Counted from the first letter of the stretch, positions 26,812 through 37,600 are shown. The stretch is 64,000 bases of DNA from Vicinamibacterales bacterium (GCA_041659285.1 JBAZYO010000010.1:62001-126000), one strand, 5' to 3'. Notes: generated from the letters alone by a model not told the origin. Translations and numbers: made by a program.

Positions 26812-28884
26812 TTACCAGACCTTACACGCCGACTCCCGGACCATCGGCTGGCCGGCCTTGCACGAAAACGCCTGCGCGAACTCGGGCATGTTGCTGACCA
26901 CGCCGTTGGCGCGATACTTCTCCGGAGCATGCGCGTTGGTGACCGCGCGCATCCGCGCCGCTTCGGGACGCGTGTTCGCGCACCAGCTCTGCGCGTAGCC
27001 CACGAAGAACCGCTGCATCGGCGACAGCCCGTCCCTTGGCGAGAGACTCTTGCCGGATGTCTCGGTCAGCCACGCGCGATAGGCGAGGATCAGCCCGCCG
27101 AGGTCGGCGACGTTCTCACCGAGCGTCAGCTGGCCGTTGACCTTCACGTCACCCGCCACGACATACGACGAGTACTGATCGGCCAGGCAGTTCGCGCGGC
27201 GCTCGAACTCGGCGCCGTCCGCGGGCGTCCACCAGTCGCGGCGGTTGCCCTTGGCGTCGAACAGCCGCCCCGAATCGTCGAAGCCGTGCGTCAGCTCGTG
27301 ACCGATGGTGCCGCCGGTGTTGCCGTAGTTGGGGGCGTCGTCCATTTTCGGATCGAACGCCGGCGGCTGCAGCTGGCCGGCCGGAAAGTTGATCTCGTTC
27401 ATCTGCGCGTCGTAGTTGGCGTTCACCGTGGGCGGGCTCAAGTACCACTCGCCGCGGACCAGCGGCTTGCCGATCTTCACGAGCTGCCGGTTCACCTCGA
27501 AAGCCATCGCGTTCCTGGCATCGCCGAAGAAGTCGTCGGCCGTGATCCTCACGGTTGAGTAGTCGCGCCACCGCTCAGGATGGCCAATCTTGTTGGTCAC
27601 GCCGTGCAGCTTCTCGATCGCCTGCGCCTTGGTCGCGGCCGACATCCAGCCGAGCCCCTTGATATCGTCTTCCATCGCCGCTTCGATCTGCTGCACCATG
27701 CGGAGCGTGCGGGCGCGGGTGTCGGCGGTGAAGTACTTCTCGACGTAGACCTGACCGAGCGCCTCGCCCAGGTGGCGATCGACGCGGCCGACGCAGCGCT
27801 TCCATCGCGGCTGCAATTGCAGGGCGCCGGCGAGCGTTTGACTGAAGAACGCGAAGTCGGCGTCCACGAACGCCGAGCTGAGGTACGGGGACGCCAGCCG
27901 CGCCGTGTGCCAGCGCAGGTAGGCCTTCCAGTCATTCAACGGCACGCTGGTGAGCTGCCGATCCAGCGCCAGGAAGTAGCCGGGCGCGGCCACGTCCAGG
28001 TCGGCAATCTGCGGGATGCCCATCTGCTTGAAGTAGGCGTCCCACGGCCACGACGGCGCGATCTCGGCCAGCCTGGCGCGCGGCAGCCGGTGGTAGGTGT
28101 TGTCGGGATTGCGGCGCTCGACGCGGGTCATCTGGCCAGTGGCCAGGCCGGTCTCGATGCGCAGCACGGTCTGGGCATTGGCCGAGGCTGCCGCCGGCGT
28201 GTCGCCGAGCAGTTGGAACACGCGAGCCACGTGCTCCGCGTACTTCGTCCGCAGCGTCACCGACCGCTCATCGTCTTTCAGGTAGTAGTCACGATCGGGC
28301 AGGCCGAGGCCGCCCTGATCGATGCCGGCGATGGTTTCGGTGGCGTCTTTCGCGTCCTGTTCGGCGCGCAGGCCGAACAGCATCGGGCCGAGCACCACCA
28401 TGGTGCGATGGCTGTCGGCGACAACCGCGGCCAGGTCGTTGATGGAGGCGATCTTCGCGATGGCATCCATCTGCGGCGCCAACCCGGAGGCGGCGCGGCG
28501 GTCGATCTCGGGTTCGGCCATGCAGGCGCCGTAGTAGTCGCCGATCTTCTGCTGGTTGGGTGTGCGTCCCGGCGTGCCAGGCGCGAACTGCTCGAGCAGC
28601 GCTCGCAACAGCGCGCGGTTCTCGTCCTGCATCTTGCCGTAGGTGCTCCAGCTCGATTGATCCGGCGGGATCGGGTTGTCCTTCATCCAGCCGCCGCAGG
28701 CGAACTGGTAGAAGTCCACGCACGGGTCGGCGGTGCGGTCCATCGCCATGGGATCGAGCGACGGCGTGTACGGCAACTGCGGAGCCGCCTGCGCCGTTGT
28801 GCGCGTGGAGCCCTGGGCGGTCAGGGTGGTGCCCAGGAGCAGAAGGCCGAAGGCGATCCGGATGGATGGGTGCATGGAGAACAT
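26812..28884 (-). CDS. Neprilysin-type zinc metallopeptidase (M13)
   Basis: A 690-residue M13-family endopeptidase. The signal peptide is followed by DPCVDFYQFACGGW, the conserved family opening. The zinc site is GGTIGHELTHGFDDSG (HEXXH) with the downstream ENVADLGGL motif that supplies the third ligand, and the NAYY-type substrate motif is replaced by VNANYDAQMNEINFPAG. The C-terminus ends CKVW, matching the family's usual C-x-x-W ending. It cleaves peptides in the periplasm or outside the cell. ATG 28884 is chosen; ATG 28875 is an equally placed alternative since neither has ideal ribosome-binding-site spacing. Confidence 0.9.
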   Translation of the reverse strand: MFSMHPSIRIAFGLLLLGTTLTAQGSTRTTAQAAPQLPYTPSLDPMAMDRTADPCVDFYQFACGGWMKDNPIPPDQSSWSTYGKMQDENRALLRALLEQFAPGTPGRTPNQQKIGDYYGACMAEPEIDRRAASGLAPQMDAIAKIASINDLAAVVADSHRTMVVLGPMLFGLRAEQDAKDATETIAGIDQGGLGLPDRDYYLKDDERSVTLRTKYAEHVARVFQLLGDTPAAASANAQTVLRIETGLATGQMTRVERRNPDNTYHRLPRARLAEIAPSWPWDAYFKQMGIPQIADLDVAAPGYFLALDRQLTSVPLNDWKAYLRWHTARLASPYLSSAFVDADFAFFSQTLAGALQLQPRWKRCVGRVDRHLGEALGQVYVEKYFTADTRARTLRMVQQIEAAMEDDIKGLGWMSAATKAQAIEKLHGVTNKIGHPERWRDYSTVRITADDFFGDARNAMAFEVNRQLVKIGKPLVRGEWYLSPPTVNANYDAQMNEINFPAGQLQPPAFDPKMDDAPNYGNTGGTIGHELTHGFDDSGRLFDAKGNRRDWWTPADGAEFERRANCLADQYSSYVVAGDVKVNGQLTLGENVADLGGLILAYRAWLTETSGKSLSPRDGLSPMQRFFVGYAQSWCANTRPEAARMRAVTNAHAPEKYRANGVVSNMPEFAQAFSCKAGQPMVRESACKVW

Positions 28885-28922
28885 GTCCTCTTCACTACAG
28901 GATACCCGGGTCGTTGGGATTG

Positions 28923-29008
28923 CCACAGAGACACGGAGGCACAGAGACCCTGGGCGAGTTCGCTGGCGGCGCTAAGCGCCGCAGCTCTGTGTCTCGCTGT
29001 CTCCGTGG
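28923..29008. repeat. Interspersed inverted repeat between divergent genes
   Basis: Arms at 28923-28946 and 28985-29008 match at 20 of 24 positions; the core word is CCACAGAGACACGGAG. Inside, GGCGGCGCTAAGCGCCGC forms a second palindrome of the CTAA-centred type seen at 150 and 2993. Such cacagaga-type words recur as non-coding repeats in many large bacterial genomes. Confidence 0.6.
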
Positions 29009-29036
29009 CCATTGTCGGGCATCTCACGCGTGGTAG

Positions 29037-29042
29037 TAGGAT
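29037..29042 (+). promoter_or_regulatory. -10 hexamer for a leaderless start at 29049
   Basis: TAGGAT ends 6 bases before the ATG at 29049. TTGTCG at 29012-29017 could be the -35 with a 19-base spacer. Confidence 0.45.
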
Positions 29043-29048
29043 TGGCGC

Positions 29049-32000
29049 ATGGTCCGACGCACATTGTTGTCCCTCGTTGTCATCGCGATCTCGATCGCGC
29101 CCATTCCGCAGGCTGGCCTGGAACGGGCGGGTCTGACGACCCGCGTCTACACGCAGGCGGCGCCGGCGCTACAGTCGAGCGACCTCGCGGGCCTGAGACT
29201 CCGCGGCATCGGGCCCGCCACCATGTCGGGCCGCTTCGTCGACATGGACGTCGTCGAATCCAATCCCTTCACGATGTATGTCGCGTCGGCGACGGGTGGG
29301 ATGTTCCGCACCACCGACAACGGCGTGACCTGGGCACCGGTGTTCGAGCGCGAAGCGGTGCATTCGATCGGCGACGTCGCCATCTACCAGCCGGATCCGA
29401 ACATCATCTGGGTCGGCACCGGAGAGCGCGCGAACCGCCAGAGCGTGAGCTGGGGCGACGGCATCTACAAGACTACCGACGGCGCGAAGACGTGGACGAA
29501 CATGGGGCTCAAGGCCTCGATGCACATCGGCCGCATCGTCACCCACCCGTCGAACCCGGCCATCGTCTATGTCGCCGCGCAAGGGTCGGTGTGGGGGCCG
29601 GGTGGCGAGCGCGGGCTCTATCGCACGATGGACGGCGGCAAGACCTGGCAGCGCACGCTGCATGTGGATGACGACACCGGCGTGACGGACGTGGCGATGG
29701 ACTCGCTCGATCCGAATGTCCTCTACGCCGCGTCGTACCAGCGCCGGCGCAGCGCGTTCGGCTTCAACGGCGGCGGTCCCGGCAGCGCGCTGTGGAAGAG
29801 CACGGACGCGGGCGCGACGTGGACCAGGCTGACTGGCAACGGCTTGCCGGAAGGCGAATACGGCCGCATCGGCATCTCGGTGTATCGCAAGGATCCGCGC
29901 GTCGTGATGGTGAGCATCGAGCAGGGCTCGCGCTACAACGCGTCCACCGCCTACATCGAGCGCAAGGCGGGGCTCTACCGCAGCAACGACGCCGGCAAGA
30001 CCTGGCGGTTGATGTCGAACTGGAATCCGCGGCCGATGTATGCGAGCCAGCCGACCATCGATCCGCAGGACGATCGCCGCGTCTACATGCTGAACGCCTA
30101 CTCGTTCTCGGACAACGGCGGCGAATCGTTCACCGCGCCCAACACCACGACGCATGGCGACGACCGCTTCGTCTGGATCAACCCGAAAGACTCGCGGCAC
30201 GTGATCAAGCTCGATGACGGCGGCATCGGCATCTCGTTCGATCGCGGGCTGAAGTTCCTCTACGTCCAGAACCTGCCGGTGTCGCAGTACTACCGCGTCG
30301 CGGTGGACAACGAGCGGCCCTACAACATCTACGGCGGCCTGCAGGACAACGGCTGCTGGAGGGGCCCCAGCGCGAGCTGGACGACCAACGGCATCCTCAA
30401 CGAGCACTGGTCGCGCCTGTGCGGCGGCGACGGCTTCTTCGCGACGGTCGATCCCGCCAACGCGCGCGTCGTGTTCTCGGCCAGCCAGTTCCTCGGGCTC
30501 GGGCGCAACGACACGCGCACGTGGCAGAACCAGGACATCCGCCCCGGTGACCCGCAGGGCGCCATCGGCGATCGCCGCAACTGGAACACGTGGGGCAAGC
30601 ACGTGCCGGAACAGGTGCTCGGCAACGCCATGCATCCGGCGAACTGGGACGCGCCCATCGCGCTGTCGCCGTTCGATCCGGCCACCATCTACGCCGGTGG
30701 CCAGCACCTGTTCCGCTCGCGCGACCGCGGCATCACCTGGGAGGACCTTGGCGACATGACCACGGGCGTGGACCGCGCCACGCTGCCGCTGATGGGGCGC
30801 ATGCCGGATGAGACGATCCTGTCGATCGACGACGGCGTGCCCTACTACCCGGGCCTCGTCTCGATCGCACCATCACCCCTGACCAAGGGCCTGCTCTACG
30901 CCGGCACCGACGACGGACGGCTGCGGATGTCGACAGACGACGGAAAGACGTGGACCGACCTGCAGGATCGACTGCCGGGCCTGCCGAAGTCGTCCTGGTT
31001 TGGCGGGATCGAGGCGTCGCGCCACAACGCCGGCACGGTCTACGTGGCCATCGACAACCATCGCAGCAACGACCTCACCAACTACATCTACAAGTCGTCG
31101 GATGGCGGCAAGACGTTCGCGGCGATTGCCGGCGACATGCCGCCCGGCCGAGTGGTGCGCACCATCCGCGAAGACGTCAAGAACCCGAACCTGCTGTTCG
31201 CGGGCACCGAGATCGGGCTGTTCTTCTCGCCCAACGGCGGCACCAACTGGATTGAGCTCCGGAACAACCTGCCGACGCTGCCGCACAACGACCTGATCAT
31301 TCATCCGCGCGACAACGATCTCGTGCTGGCCACGCACGGCCGCGGCATCTGGATCCTCGACAAGATCAACGCGCTGCAGGAGCTGACGCCGCAGGTGATC
31401 GCCTCGCCGGCGCACTTGTTCACGGTGGCGCCCGCGTATCAGATCCGCCAGGCCAACCTGAAGGCGCACACCGGCGACATGTGGTTCCGCGGCGACAACC
31501 CCGCCAACGGCGCGCTCGTGGATTACTGGCTCGGCGCCGCCGGCACGGCGCCCTCGATCACCGTGCACTCGTCCGGCGGGCAGTTGATCAACACGCTGCG
31601 CGGCACCTCAACGAAGGGCGTGAACCGCGTGGTGTGGAACCTGCGCGAGAGCGACCTGCCGATTCGCGGCGGCGGCTTCGGCGATGACGACGGTCCGCGG
31701 GCGGGTGGCGGCATGCCCGGGCCGCTCGTCGCACCTGGCGTCTACATTGTCCGCCTGGCCGCCGGCGGCCGCACGCTGGAGCAGAAGGTCGAGGTCCGCG
31801 AGGATCCGCGCATCGACGTGACGCCGGCGGACCGCAAGCTGTGGACCGACGCGCAGTCGCAGGCGGCGGCGCTGGCGCGGATGTATGGGCCGGTGAACGA
31901 TCGCATCCAGAAGCTGCCGAACACCGGTGACGCGGTGGAGTTGAAGCGCCAATCCCGCGAACTGGTGTCGCGCATCAGTGGGCTGTACGGGTCGATCGGC

Positions 32001-32090
32001 CGGTGGACGGGCGCGCCGACGAAAGACCAAATGACGCGGCTGGCCTACTACCAGTCAATGGCGAAACAGTTGGCTGCAAAAGCCCCGTAA
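29049..32090 (+). CDS. Secreted BNR/sortilin-like beta-propeller protein
   Basis: A 1013-residue exported protein with repeated Asp-box/BNR words (SATGGMFRTTDNGVTW, GIYKTTDGAKTW, GLYRTMDGGKTW, ALWKSTDAGATW, YIYKSSDGGKTF), the pattern of sortilin/Vps10-like and xyloglucanase-like ten-bladed propellers. The last about 180 residues form a separate region with GVNRVVWNLRESDLP and a helical tail. Such proteins are often labelled glycosyl hydrolases, but no catalytic acids can be assigned, so binding or hydrolysis remain open. They are abundant in Acidobacteriota. It is followed 35 bases later by an M24 peptidase, which suggests a link with peptide use. Confidence 0.82.
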   Translation: MVRRTLLSLVVIAISIAPIPQAGLERAGLTTRVYTQAAPALQSSDLAGLRLRGIGPATMSGRFVDMDVVESNPFTMYVASATGGMFRTTDNGVTWAPVFEREAVHSIGDVAIYQPDPNIIWVGTGERANRQSVSWGDGIYKTTDGAKTWTNMGLKASMHIGRIVTHPSNPAIVYVAAQGSVWGPGGERGLYRTMDGGKTWQRTLHVDDDTGVTDVAMDSLDPNVLYAASYQRRRSAFGFNGGGPGSALWKSTDAGATWTRLTGNGLPEGEYGRIGISVYRKDPRVVMVSIEQGSRYNASTAYIERKAGLYRSNDAGKTWRLMSNWNPRPMYASQPTIDPQDDRRVYMLNAYSFSDNGGESFTAPNTTTHGDDRFVWINPKDSRHVIKLDDGGIGISFDRGLKFLYVQNLPVSQYYRVAVDNERPYNIYGGLQDNGCWRGPSASWTTNGILNEHWSRLCGGDGFFATVDPANARVVFSASQFLGLGRNDTRTWQNQDIRPGDPQGAIGDRRNWNTWGKHVPEQVLGNAMHPANWDAPIALSPFDPATIYAGGQHLFRSRDRGITWEDLGDMTTGVDRATLPLMGRMPDETILSIDDGVPYYPGLVSIAPSPLTKGLLYAGTDDGRLRMSTDDGKTWTDLQDRLPGLPKSSWFGGIEASRHNAGTVYVAIDNHRSNDLTNYIYKSSDGGKTFAAIAGDMPPGRVVRTIREDVKNPNLLFAGTEIGLFFSPNGGTNWIELRNNLPTLPHNDLIIHPRDNDLVLATHGRGIWILDKINALQELTPQVIASPAHLFTVAPAYQIRQANLKAHTGDMWFRGDNPANGALVDYWLGAAGTAPSITVHSSGGQLINTLRGTSTKGVNRVVWNLRESDLPIRGGGFGDDDGPRAGGGMPGPLVAPGVYIVRLAAGGRTLEQKVEVREDPRIDVTPADRKLWTDAQSQAAALARMYGPVNDRIQKLPNTGDAVELKRQSRELVSRISGLYGSIGRWTGAPTKDQMTRLAYYQSMAKQLAAKAP

Positions 32091-32112
32091 GAATGGGCCA
32101 ACCATCGTGGTC

Positions 32113-32118
32113 TACACT
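32113..32118 (+). promoter_or_regulatory. -10 hexamer for a leaderless start at 32126
   Basis: TACACT ends 7 bases before the ATG at 32126. No strong -35 and no ribosome-binding site are seen. Confidence 0.4.
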
Positions 32119-32125
32119 AGGCGGC

Positions 32126-33451
32126 ATGACTCGCCGCCTCGTTGCCGCCGTCTGCCTCCTCGTCTCCATCGCAGCGCTGTCCGGCGATGCGCAGTCGATC
32201 AGCTATCCCGATCCCACGCAGCGCGTGCTCACGCACCGCGAGCAGAACGCGCTGGTCACGCCGTGGATCAGGAAGCGCTTCGACACGCTGCTCGCCGGCC
32301 TGATGACCCGCGCGGGCATCGACATGTGGATCATCCCGTCGCGCGAGTACAACGAAGACCCGGTGTTCGCGTCGATGTCGCCGCTCACCTACTTCGCGTC
32401 GCGGCGGCGGACCATCCTCGTGTTCTACAACCCGGGCGGCGGCAAGCCGGCGGAGCGGTATTCGATCGGCCGCTTCGACTACGACGGCCTGTTTCCGATG
32501 GTGCCGACCACCAACGACGGGCAGCACGAAGGCCTGCGCAAACTCGTGGACCAGAAGAACCCGAAGGTGATCGGCATCAACGAGTCCGACGCGTGGAACC
32601 ACGCCGACGGCATCACCGCCAACGAGAAGCGGCGCCTGGTGGAGGCCCTCGGCCCCGCGCACGCGGCCAGGATCAAATCCGCGGAGATGCTGGCGGTGAG
32701 CTGGCTCGAAGTGAAGCTGCCGGAGGAACTCGAGGCCTATCGCCACGCCATGAAGACCGCGCACATGGTGATCCGCGAGGCGTTCTCGAACAAGGTGATC
32801 ACTCCCGGCAAGACCACCAACGAAGACGTGGTGTGGTGGATGCGGCAGCGCGTCGTCGAGCTCGGCCTCGGCAAGTGGTTCCAGCCGTCGGTGACCATCT
32901 GGCGGCAGGGCGAGAAGACCAACCCGCGCGGCGTCATCCTGCCCGGCGACATGCTCCACACCGACTTCGGGATTGTCTACATGGGCTTCTCCACCGACAC
33001 GCAGCACAACGCTTACGTCTTGAAGCCGGGCGAAACCGACGCGCCGGCGGGCCTCAAGGCCGGTCTCAAGGCGGGCAACCGCCTGCAGGATCTGACCATG
33101 CAGTACGCACGGCTTGAGCGGACCGGCAACCAGGCGCTCGCGGAGGCGCTGGCGCAGGCGAAGAAAGAGGGCCTCGTGCCGTCTATCTACTGCCACCCGA
33201 TTGGCTATCACGGTCATGCGGCGGGACCGCCGATTGGCATGACCGACTACCAGCAGGGCGTGCCGGTGCGAGGCGACTACGTGTTCCGCGCCAACACCTG
33301 GCACTCGATCGAGCTGAACGTGACCCACAACGTGCCCGAGTGGGGCAACCAGCCGGTGCGCTTCGCGCTCGAAGAGGATGCGGCGGTCATGCCCGGCGGC
33401 AAGTGGGACTGGATCGATGGAAGGCAGGAGGCGTTCTACCTGATCCGATAG
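32126..33451 (+). CDS. Exported Xaa-Pro aminopeptidase-like protein (M24)
   Basis: A 441-residue creatinase-fold metallopeptidase with signal peptide (ending SGDAQS). The C-terminal pita-bread domain keeps metal-ligand positions: Asp in LHTDFGIVYMGFSTD (two Asp), His in IGYHGHAAGPPIGM, Glu in HSIELNVTHNVPEW and Glu in VRFALEEDAAV. The N-terminal domain (about 40-200) matches the Xaa-Pro dipeptidase arrangement. It probably removes N-terminal residues preceding proline from peptides in the periplasm. The upstream frame is open to 32003, but 32126 is chosen for the signal peptide and the adjacent -10. Confidence 0.87.
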   Translation: MTRRLVAAVCLLVSIAALSGDAQSISYPDPTQRVLTHREQNALVTPWIRKRFDTLLAGLMTRAGIDMWIIPSREYNEDPVFASMSPLTYFASRRRTILVFYNPGGGKPAERYSIGRFDYDGLFPMVPTTNDGQHEGLRKLVDQKNPKVIGINESDAWNHADGITANEKRRLVEALGPAHAARIKSAEMLAVSWLEVKLPEELEAYRHAMKTAHMVIREAFSNKVITPGKTTNEDVVWWMRQRVVELGLGKWFQPSVTIWRQGEKTNPRGVILPGDMLHTDFGIVYMGFSTDTQHNAYVLKPGETDAPAGLKAGLKAGNRLQDLTMQYARLERTGNQALAEALAQAKKEGLVPSIYCHPIGYHGHAAGPPIGMTDYQQGVPVRGDYVFRANTWHSIELNVTHNVPEWGNQPVRFALEEDAAVMPGGKWDWIDGRQEAFYLIR

Positions 33452-33461
33452 ATGATCTCGT

Positions 33462-33527
33462 GAGTTGTTGATTTGGTGGTCTGGTGATTTGGAATTCGGA
33501 TTTGGTGCTCTCGAGATTTAGTGAACT
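33462..33527. repeat. Degenerate GATTTGGTG-type tandem repeat
   Basis: The AT-richer stretch after the M24 gene repeats words such as GATTTGGTG, GTGATTTGG and GGATTTGGTG with small changes, and runs into the stop codon of the convergent phosphodiesterase gene. It looks like slippage-expanded non-coding filler. Confidence 0.5.
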
Positions 33528-34600
33528 GGTGGTGCGGCGGCCGCGTCGAACTTCGTCCAGTCGCCGCCCGACCACTTGATCAGCGTCGCCGCGGCCTGCG
33601 CCGCAGTCAGCGGGGCGTGACCACTCCACTCCCCTCGGCGCGGCATCGACGGCGATACGAACGCCATCCACGTTTCGCCGGCGCCGACCACGTCCTTGCC
33701 GTGGTCTTTCCAGTCCTTCGGCGTCCGTCCGCGACCGTGGTCGGTCGTGATCAAGATATGCGTGCGGCCGCGATACTCCGGCTGTGACTGCAGCCACGTC
33801 CACAACTGTCTCAGGTAGTCGTCCGTCTTGGTATAGGTCTCCAGCACACGGTCGTAGCGGCCGTCGTGCGCCCAGTCGTCGGTTTCACCCAGCGCGAGGT
33901 AGAGGACGCGCGGCTTGTGGCGGGCCATGTGGTCCATGGCAAATCGGAACGTGTAGGCGTCATGGCGCACCGAGTCCCAGGGCGTCGGTGTTTCGAATTG
34001 CAGGCGGCTTTGTCGGCGAACCTCCTCGTTCGGCGAGTCAAAGGCCTCGAACCCGGCGTTGACCGTCAGCGCGCCGTCGGTGTGCTCGGCAATCGCATTG
34101 AAGACATCCCAGGACGCGAACGCCGCCACCTGGTCTTTCGTCAGGCCGGCGTTCTGCTTCAGGAACTCGAGCACCGTCGGGTATGGATTCCGGAGCGGCT
34201 CGTTGCTCTTGATCGTGTCGTCGTGCGCACGCCCGACCAGAATCTCGGAGTAGCCCGGATAGGAGAACCAGTGGCCGTTGGTCAGGTGGACGCGGCTTCC
34301 CTTGGCGGGATTGCCGGCCACCGATCCGTGATCGCGCATCAGCGTGCCCCAGAAGAACGGCATCAGCCTCGCGCGCCGTTCCTCGGCGGTCGCCGCCCAG
34401 AAGCGTTTGTAAAGCGGCTGATCTTCGAGGCGCTGGTTGGGCTTGAGGCCGGCCTTGACGATTTCGGCATCGAAGCCGCCAAACATCTCTTCGGTCCGCG
34501 CCCCGTCGAGGGTCACCAGGACGATGGCTTGCGGCGACTGGGCGAAGACAGCCGCCGCAAGCCCGACGATGAGAATCGTGACAACTCGAATTCGCTTCAC
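33518..34600 (-). CDS. Alkaline-phosphatase-superfamily phosphodiesterase, exported
   Basis: A 360-residue secreted enzyme of the alkaline phosphatase/nucleotide pyrophosphatase superfamily. Visible metal-site motifs are VTLDGAR near the N-terminus, the probable nucleophile region SYPGYSEILVG, GETDDWAHDGRYD and TTDHGRG. It should hydrolyse phosphate mono- or diesters. The GTG at 34600 has GAGGA 7 bases upstream; TTG 34603 is the first in-frame start. It begins 10 bases after the TonB receptor gene on the same strand, so the two form an operon, which suggests that the receptor imports a phosphorylated compound or its product. Confidence 0.83.
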   Translation of the reverse strand: MKRIRVVTILIVGLAAAVFAQSPQAIVLVTLDGARTEEMFGGFDAEIVKAGLKPNQRLEDQPLYKRFWAATAEERRARLMPFFWGTLMRDHGSVAGNPAKGSRVHLTNGHWFSYPGYSEILVGRAHDDTIKSNEPLRNPYPTVLEFLKQNAGLTKDQVAAFASWDVFNAIAEHTDGALTVNAGFEAFDSPNEEVRRQSRLQFETPTPWDSVRHDAYTFRFAMDHMARHKPRVLYLALGETDDWAHDGRYDRVLETYTKTDDYLRQLWTWLQSQPEYRGRTHILITTDHGRGRTPKDWKDHGKDVVGAGETWMAFVSPSMPRRGEWSGHAPLTAAQAAATLIKWSGGDWTKFDAAAAPPVH

Positions 34601-34610
34601 CAAGGTGTCC

Positions 34611-37600
34611 TCAGAACGTCAGCCGTCCGCCCAGGACGATGCGGCGGAGCGGGAAGTCAGAATTGAGCGTGGTGATCCGGCCGTAGTTGGCGCTGGTCAC
34701 GTTGGTGTCGGGCCGTCCCCAGTTGGCGTGGTTGAAGAGATTGGTCACGAATACGTTCACGCTGGCCTGCATCTGCGAGCCGAGACGAAAGTCCTTCATC
34801 GCCGCGAAGTCGACGTTCCACACGCCGGGGCCGACGATCGCACCCTTCTCGGCGTTGCCGAAGCGACCGACGAAGATGGACCGGCCATTGGCGTCGCGGA
34901 ATGCGGCCACCGAATAGGCGCCGGTATTGAACCACTGCGTCAGCGTCTTCGGCCCGCTGTTGGGATCCTGCCCGCTCACGCCATCCGCTTTCTCGCTGCC
35001 GTAGCAGTTGGTGCCGGACCCGCAGTGCGAGGTGTAGAAGGCCGTCAGGTGCGCGCCCGACTGCGCCTGCATCACGGCCGACACTGTCCAGCCACCGACG
35101 ATCGCATCCAGCGCCGACGGCATGGTCGATCCGAACGCGCGATCACGGCCGACGGGCAGCTCCCAGATCAGGCTGCTCACGACGCGGTGGGTCGGAATGT
35201 TGGTCGTCGGTCCGCGCATGTAGTCGGGATCGAACCGGTTGTCGGTACGTCCGTTGGTCTCGCCCTGGAAGTCGCCCTGTCCCGCGCCACGGTCTTCGAT
35301 GTTGTCAATCGACCGCGCCCACTTGTAGCTGCTGCGGTGCGTGAGGCCGAACCGCGACACGGTGCCGTTCAACTGCGCCAGCACGTCATGATAGTTGTGG
35401 TAGCCGCCGTTGTCGCGGGTGTTCACGCGAAACCAGTTGGGATAGGGACGGGCCTCCACTGGCAAGTTCGCGAAGCCTACCGTGTTGGGCTGAATCTGGT
35501 TCAGGTCCGGCGCCATCGTCAGGTCGTCACTGCGAAAGCCGGAGTAGGTGACGCGAACCGAGTTGGTGCGATTGAGCTCGCGCTCGAAGGTCAGGCTCCA
35601 CTGCTGGGTGCGCGGGTCCTTGTAGTTCGGGTCGTTCGCCGTCGAGAAGTTCTGCGTGCCGACGCGCGTCACGCCGCGCGACGGGTCACCGGCAAACGTG
35701 TTCGGCCAGACGATGCCGTAGGCGCGAGTGCCGGCGTTGAACGAATTGGGGAACGTCACGTTGTCCGAGGTGTGGATGCCGGTGAGCGAATTGAACACGG
35801 CGCCCAGCACCCGCGTGTAATAGATGCCATAGCCGGCGCGGATCACCGTTCGGGTGTCGCCGCCCGGCCGCCAGGCGATGCCCAGCCGTGGCGCGACGTT
35901 GTTGGCGTCGGTGTTCCGCAGCGACAGCGGCAGGCCGGCCTGGCTGGCCGTCACGATTCGCGTGGTCCCAAGCGACCCGGCAAACCCGGGCGAGGTCAGC
36001 CGCATCGAGGCGTCATCGGGCACCACCACGTCGCCGTTGGCGGTGTCGCGAAGGAAGTTGCTGATGTTGCCCTCGCGGTCTTCGAAGCCGGGCCGCAGGT
36101 CATAACGGACGCCGAGACTCAGCGTCAGGTTGGCATTCAGCCGCCACTCGTCCTGCACGAAGCCGCTGTAGTGGGTGGCAATGCCATCGACGTTGGGACC
36201 AGACGCCGTCTGATCGACGTCGGTCGGCAGGCCGAGCAGGAAGTTGGCCACCGGGTTTCCCGTTCCGCCGCCGGCGATGTTGTTGTTGAAGCGAAACACG
36301 CCGAAGTCGTCGGCGCCGGTGAAGTTCACCGGGCTCGTCCAGTTGAACCGTTGAATGTCGAAGCCCGCCTTCACGGTGTGGTTGGCGCGGATCCAGGTCA
36401 GGCTATCGGCGATCTGGAACGTGTCCTGGGTGAGGGGCTCTTCCTGCGCCTCGCCGAACCGGGTGTAGCCGGCGATGTCGACGTAGGTCGTGCCGGTGCC
36501 GCCGGGCACCGGATTGGCGAGCAGGCGAAGGCCGAGCTCGCCCGCCAGGTCCTTGCCGACCTTGCCGGTCACCGCTCCCTGGTCCGCCTTGGTGAAGCCC
36601 ACGCGGGCTTCGTTCAAGAAGTTGGACGACACGGCGAAGTTGTCGGAGACCACGAACGTGGAGACCGGGTTCTCGAAGCTGCGAGGGCCGAGGCTCTGGT
36701 AGGTCGTGGGCGACACGCGATTCAGCTTCTTCTGGCTCAGCCGGCTGAACAAGGTATGGCCCGAGCGGAAATTCTGGTCGATGCGGAGGTCGAACTGGTT
36801 CGACACTTCGGTGGCATCGGCCGAGTAGCGATGGGTCGCGGCGCCTTCGTTGGGTGCGGGAATGTACGACTGCAGCAGGGTGCTCGCCACGGGATTGATG
36901 CGGCTGGCCGGGATGATGTTGCCGGGGAACCTGGTGCCGGTTGCCGGGTCGATCAGCGGCGTCGCCACCGATGAGAAGTCGCCCGACCGGAACGCCGACT
37001 GCGGCACCGTGGCCACCGCTGACTGGAACAGCTTGATGTCGAGCCGCTCGAAGGTGCCGAAGAAGAAGGTCTTGTTGCGAATCAGCCGGCCACCGAGGCT
37101 GCCGCCGAAGTTGTGGTTGTCGCTGGCGTTGGGCTTGAGCGCCGGATTGAAGTAGTTGGGATTGGCGTTCAGGCTGTCGGTGTTGTAGTTCCAGAACGCA
37201 GTGCCGTGGTAACTGTTGGTGCCCGGCCGCGAGATCGTGGTGATGTCGCCAATCTGCGCGTACTCGGCGGTGTTGTTCACCGAGCTCACCTTGATCTGCT
37301 CGATCGACTCGATCGACGGGAAGATATTGAAGCCCTCGGCGCCAATGCCGTTGCGCCGCACGCTGGTGGTCAGGATGCCATCAACCGACACTTCGTTCTG
37401 ATACGGCAAGCTCCCCGACAACGAAAACTGCTGGTTGGCCCGCTGCACTTCTGGAATCACCTGGATCGCCAGGATCGGCGAGGTGTTCTGCGTGCGGAAG
37501 GTGAACGGCAGCTCCTGCAGTTCGCGGTTCGACGTCGCCGACGACACCGTGGGCGTTTCGGTGTTGATGATCGGCGCCACGCTCTGCACCAGCACCTCCT

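Noticed and set aside
29049..32090. Specific glycosyl hydrolase call for the BNR propeller
   Set aside because: No catalytic residues can be placed; BNR repeats alone do not show glycosidase activity.
34437..36974. Long plus-strand open frame (845 codons) opposite the TonB receptor
   Set aside because: It is antisense to a clear TonB receptor, has an Arg/Val/Gly-rich composition typical of GC-rich shadow frames and no recognisable domain.
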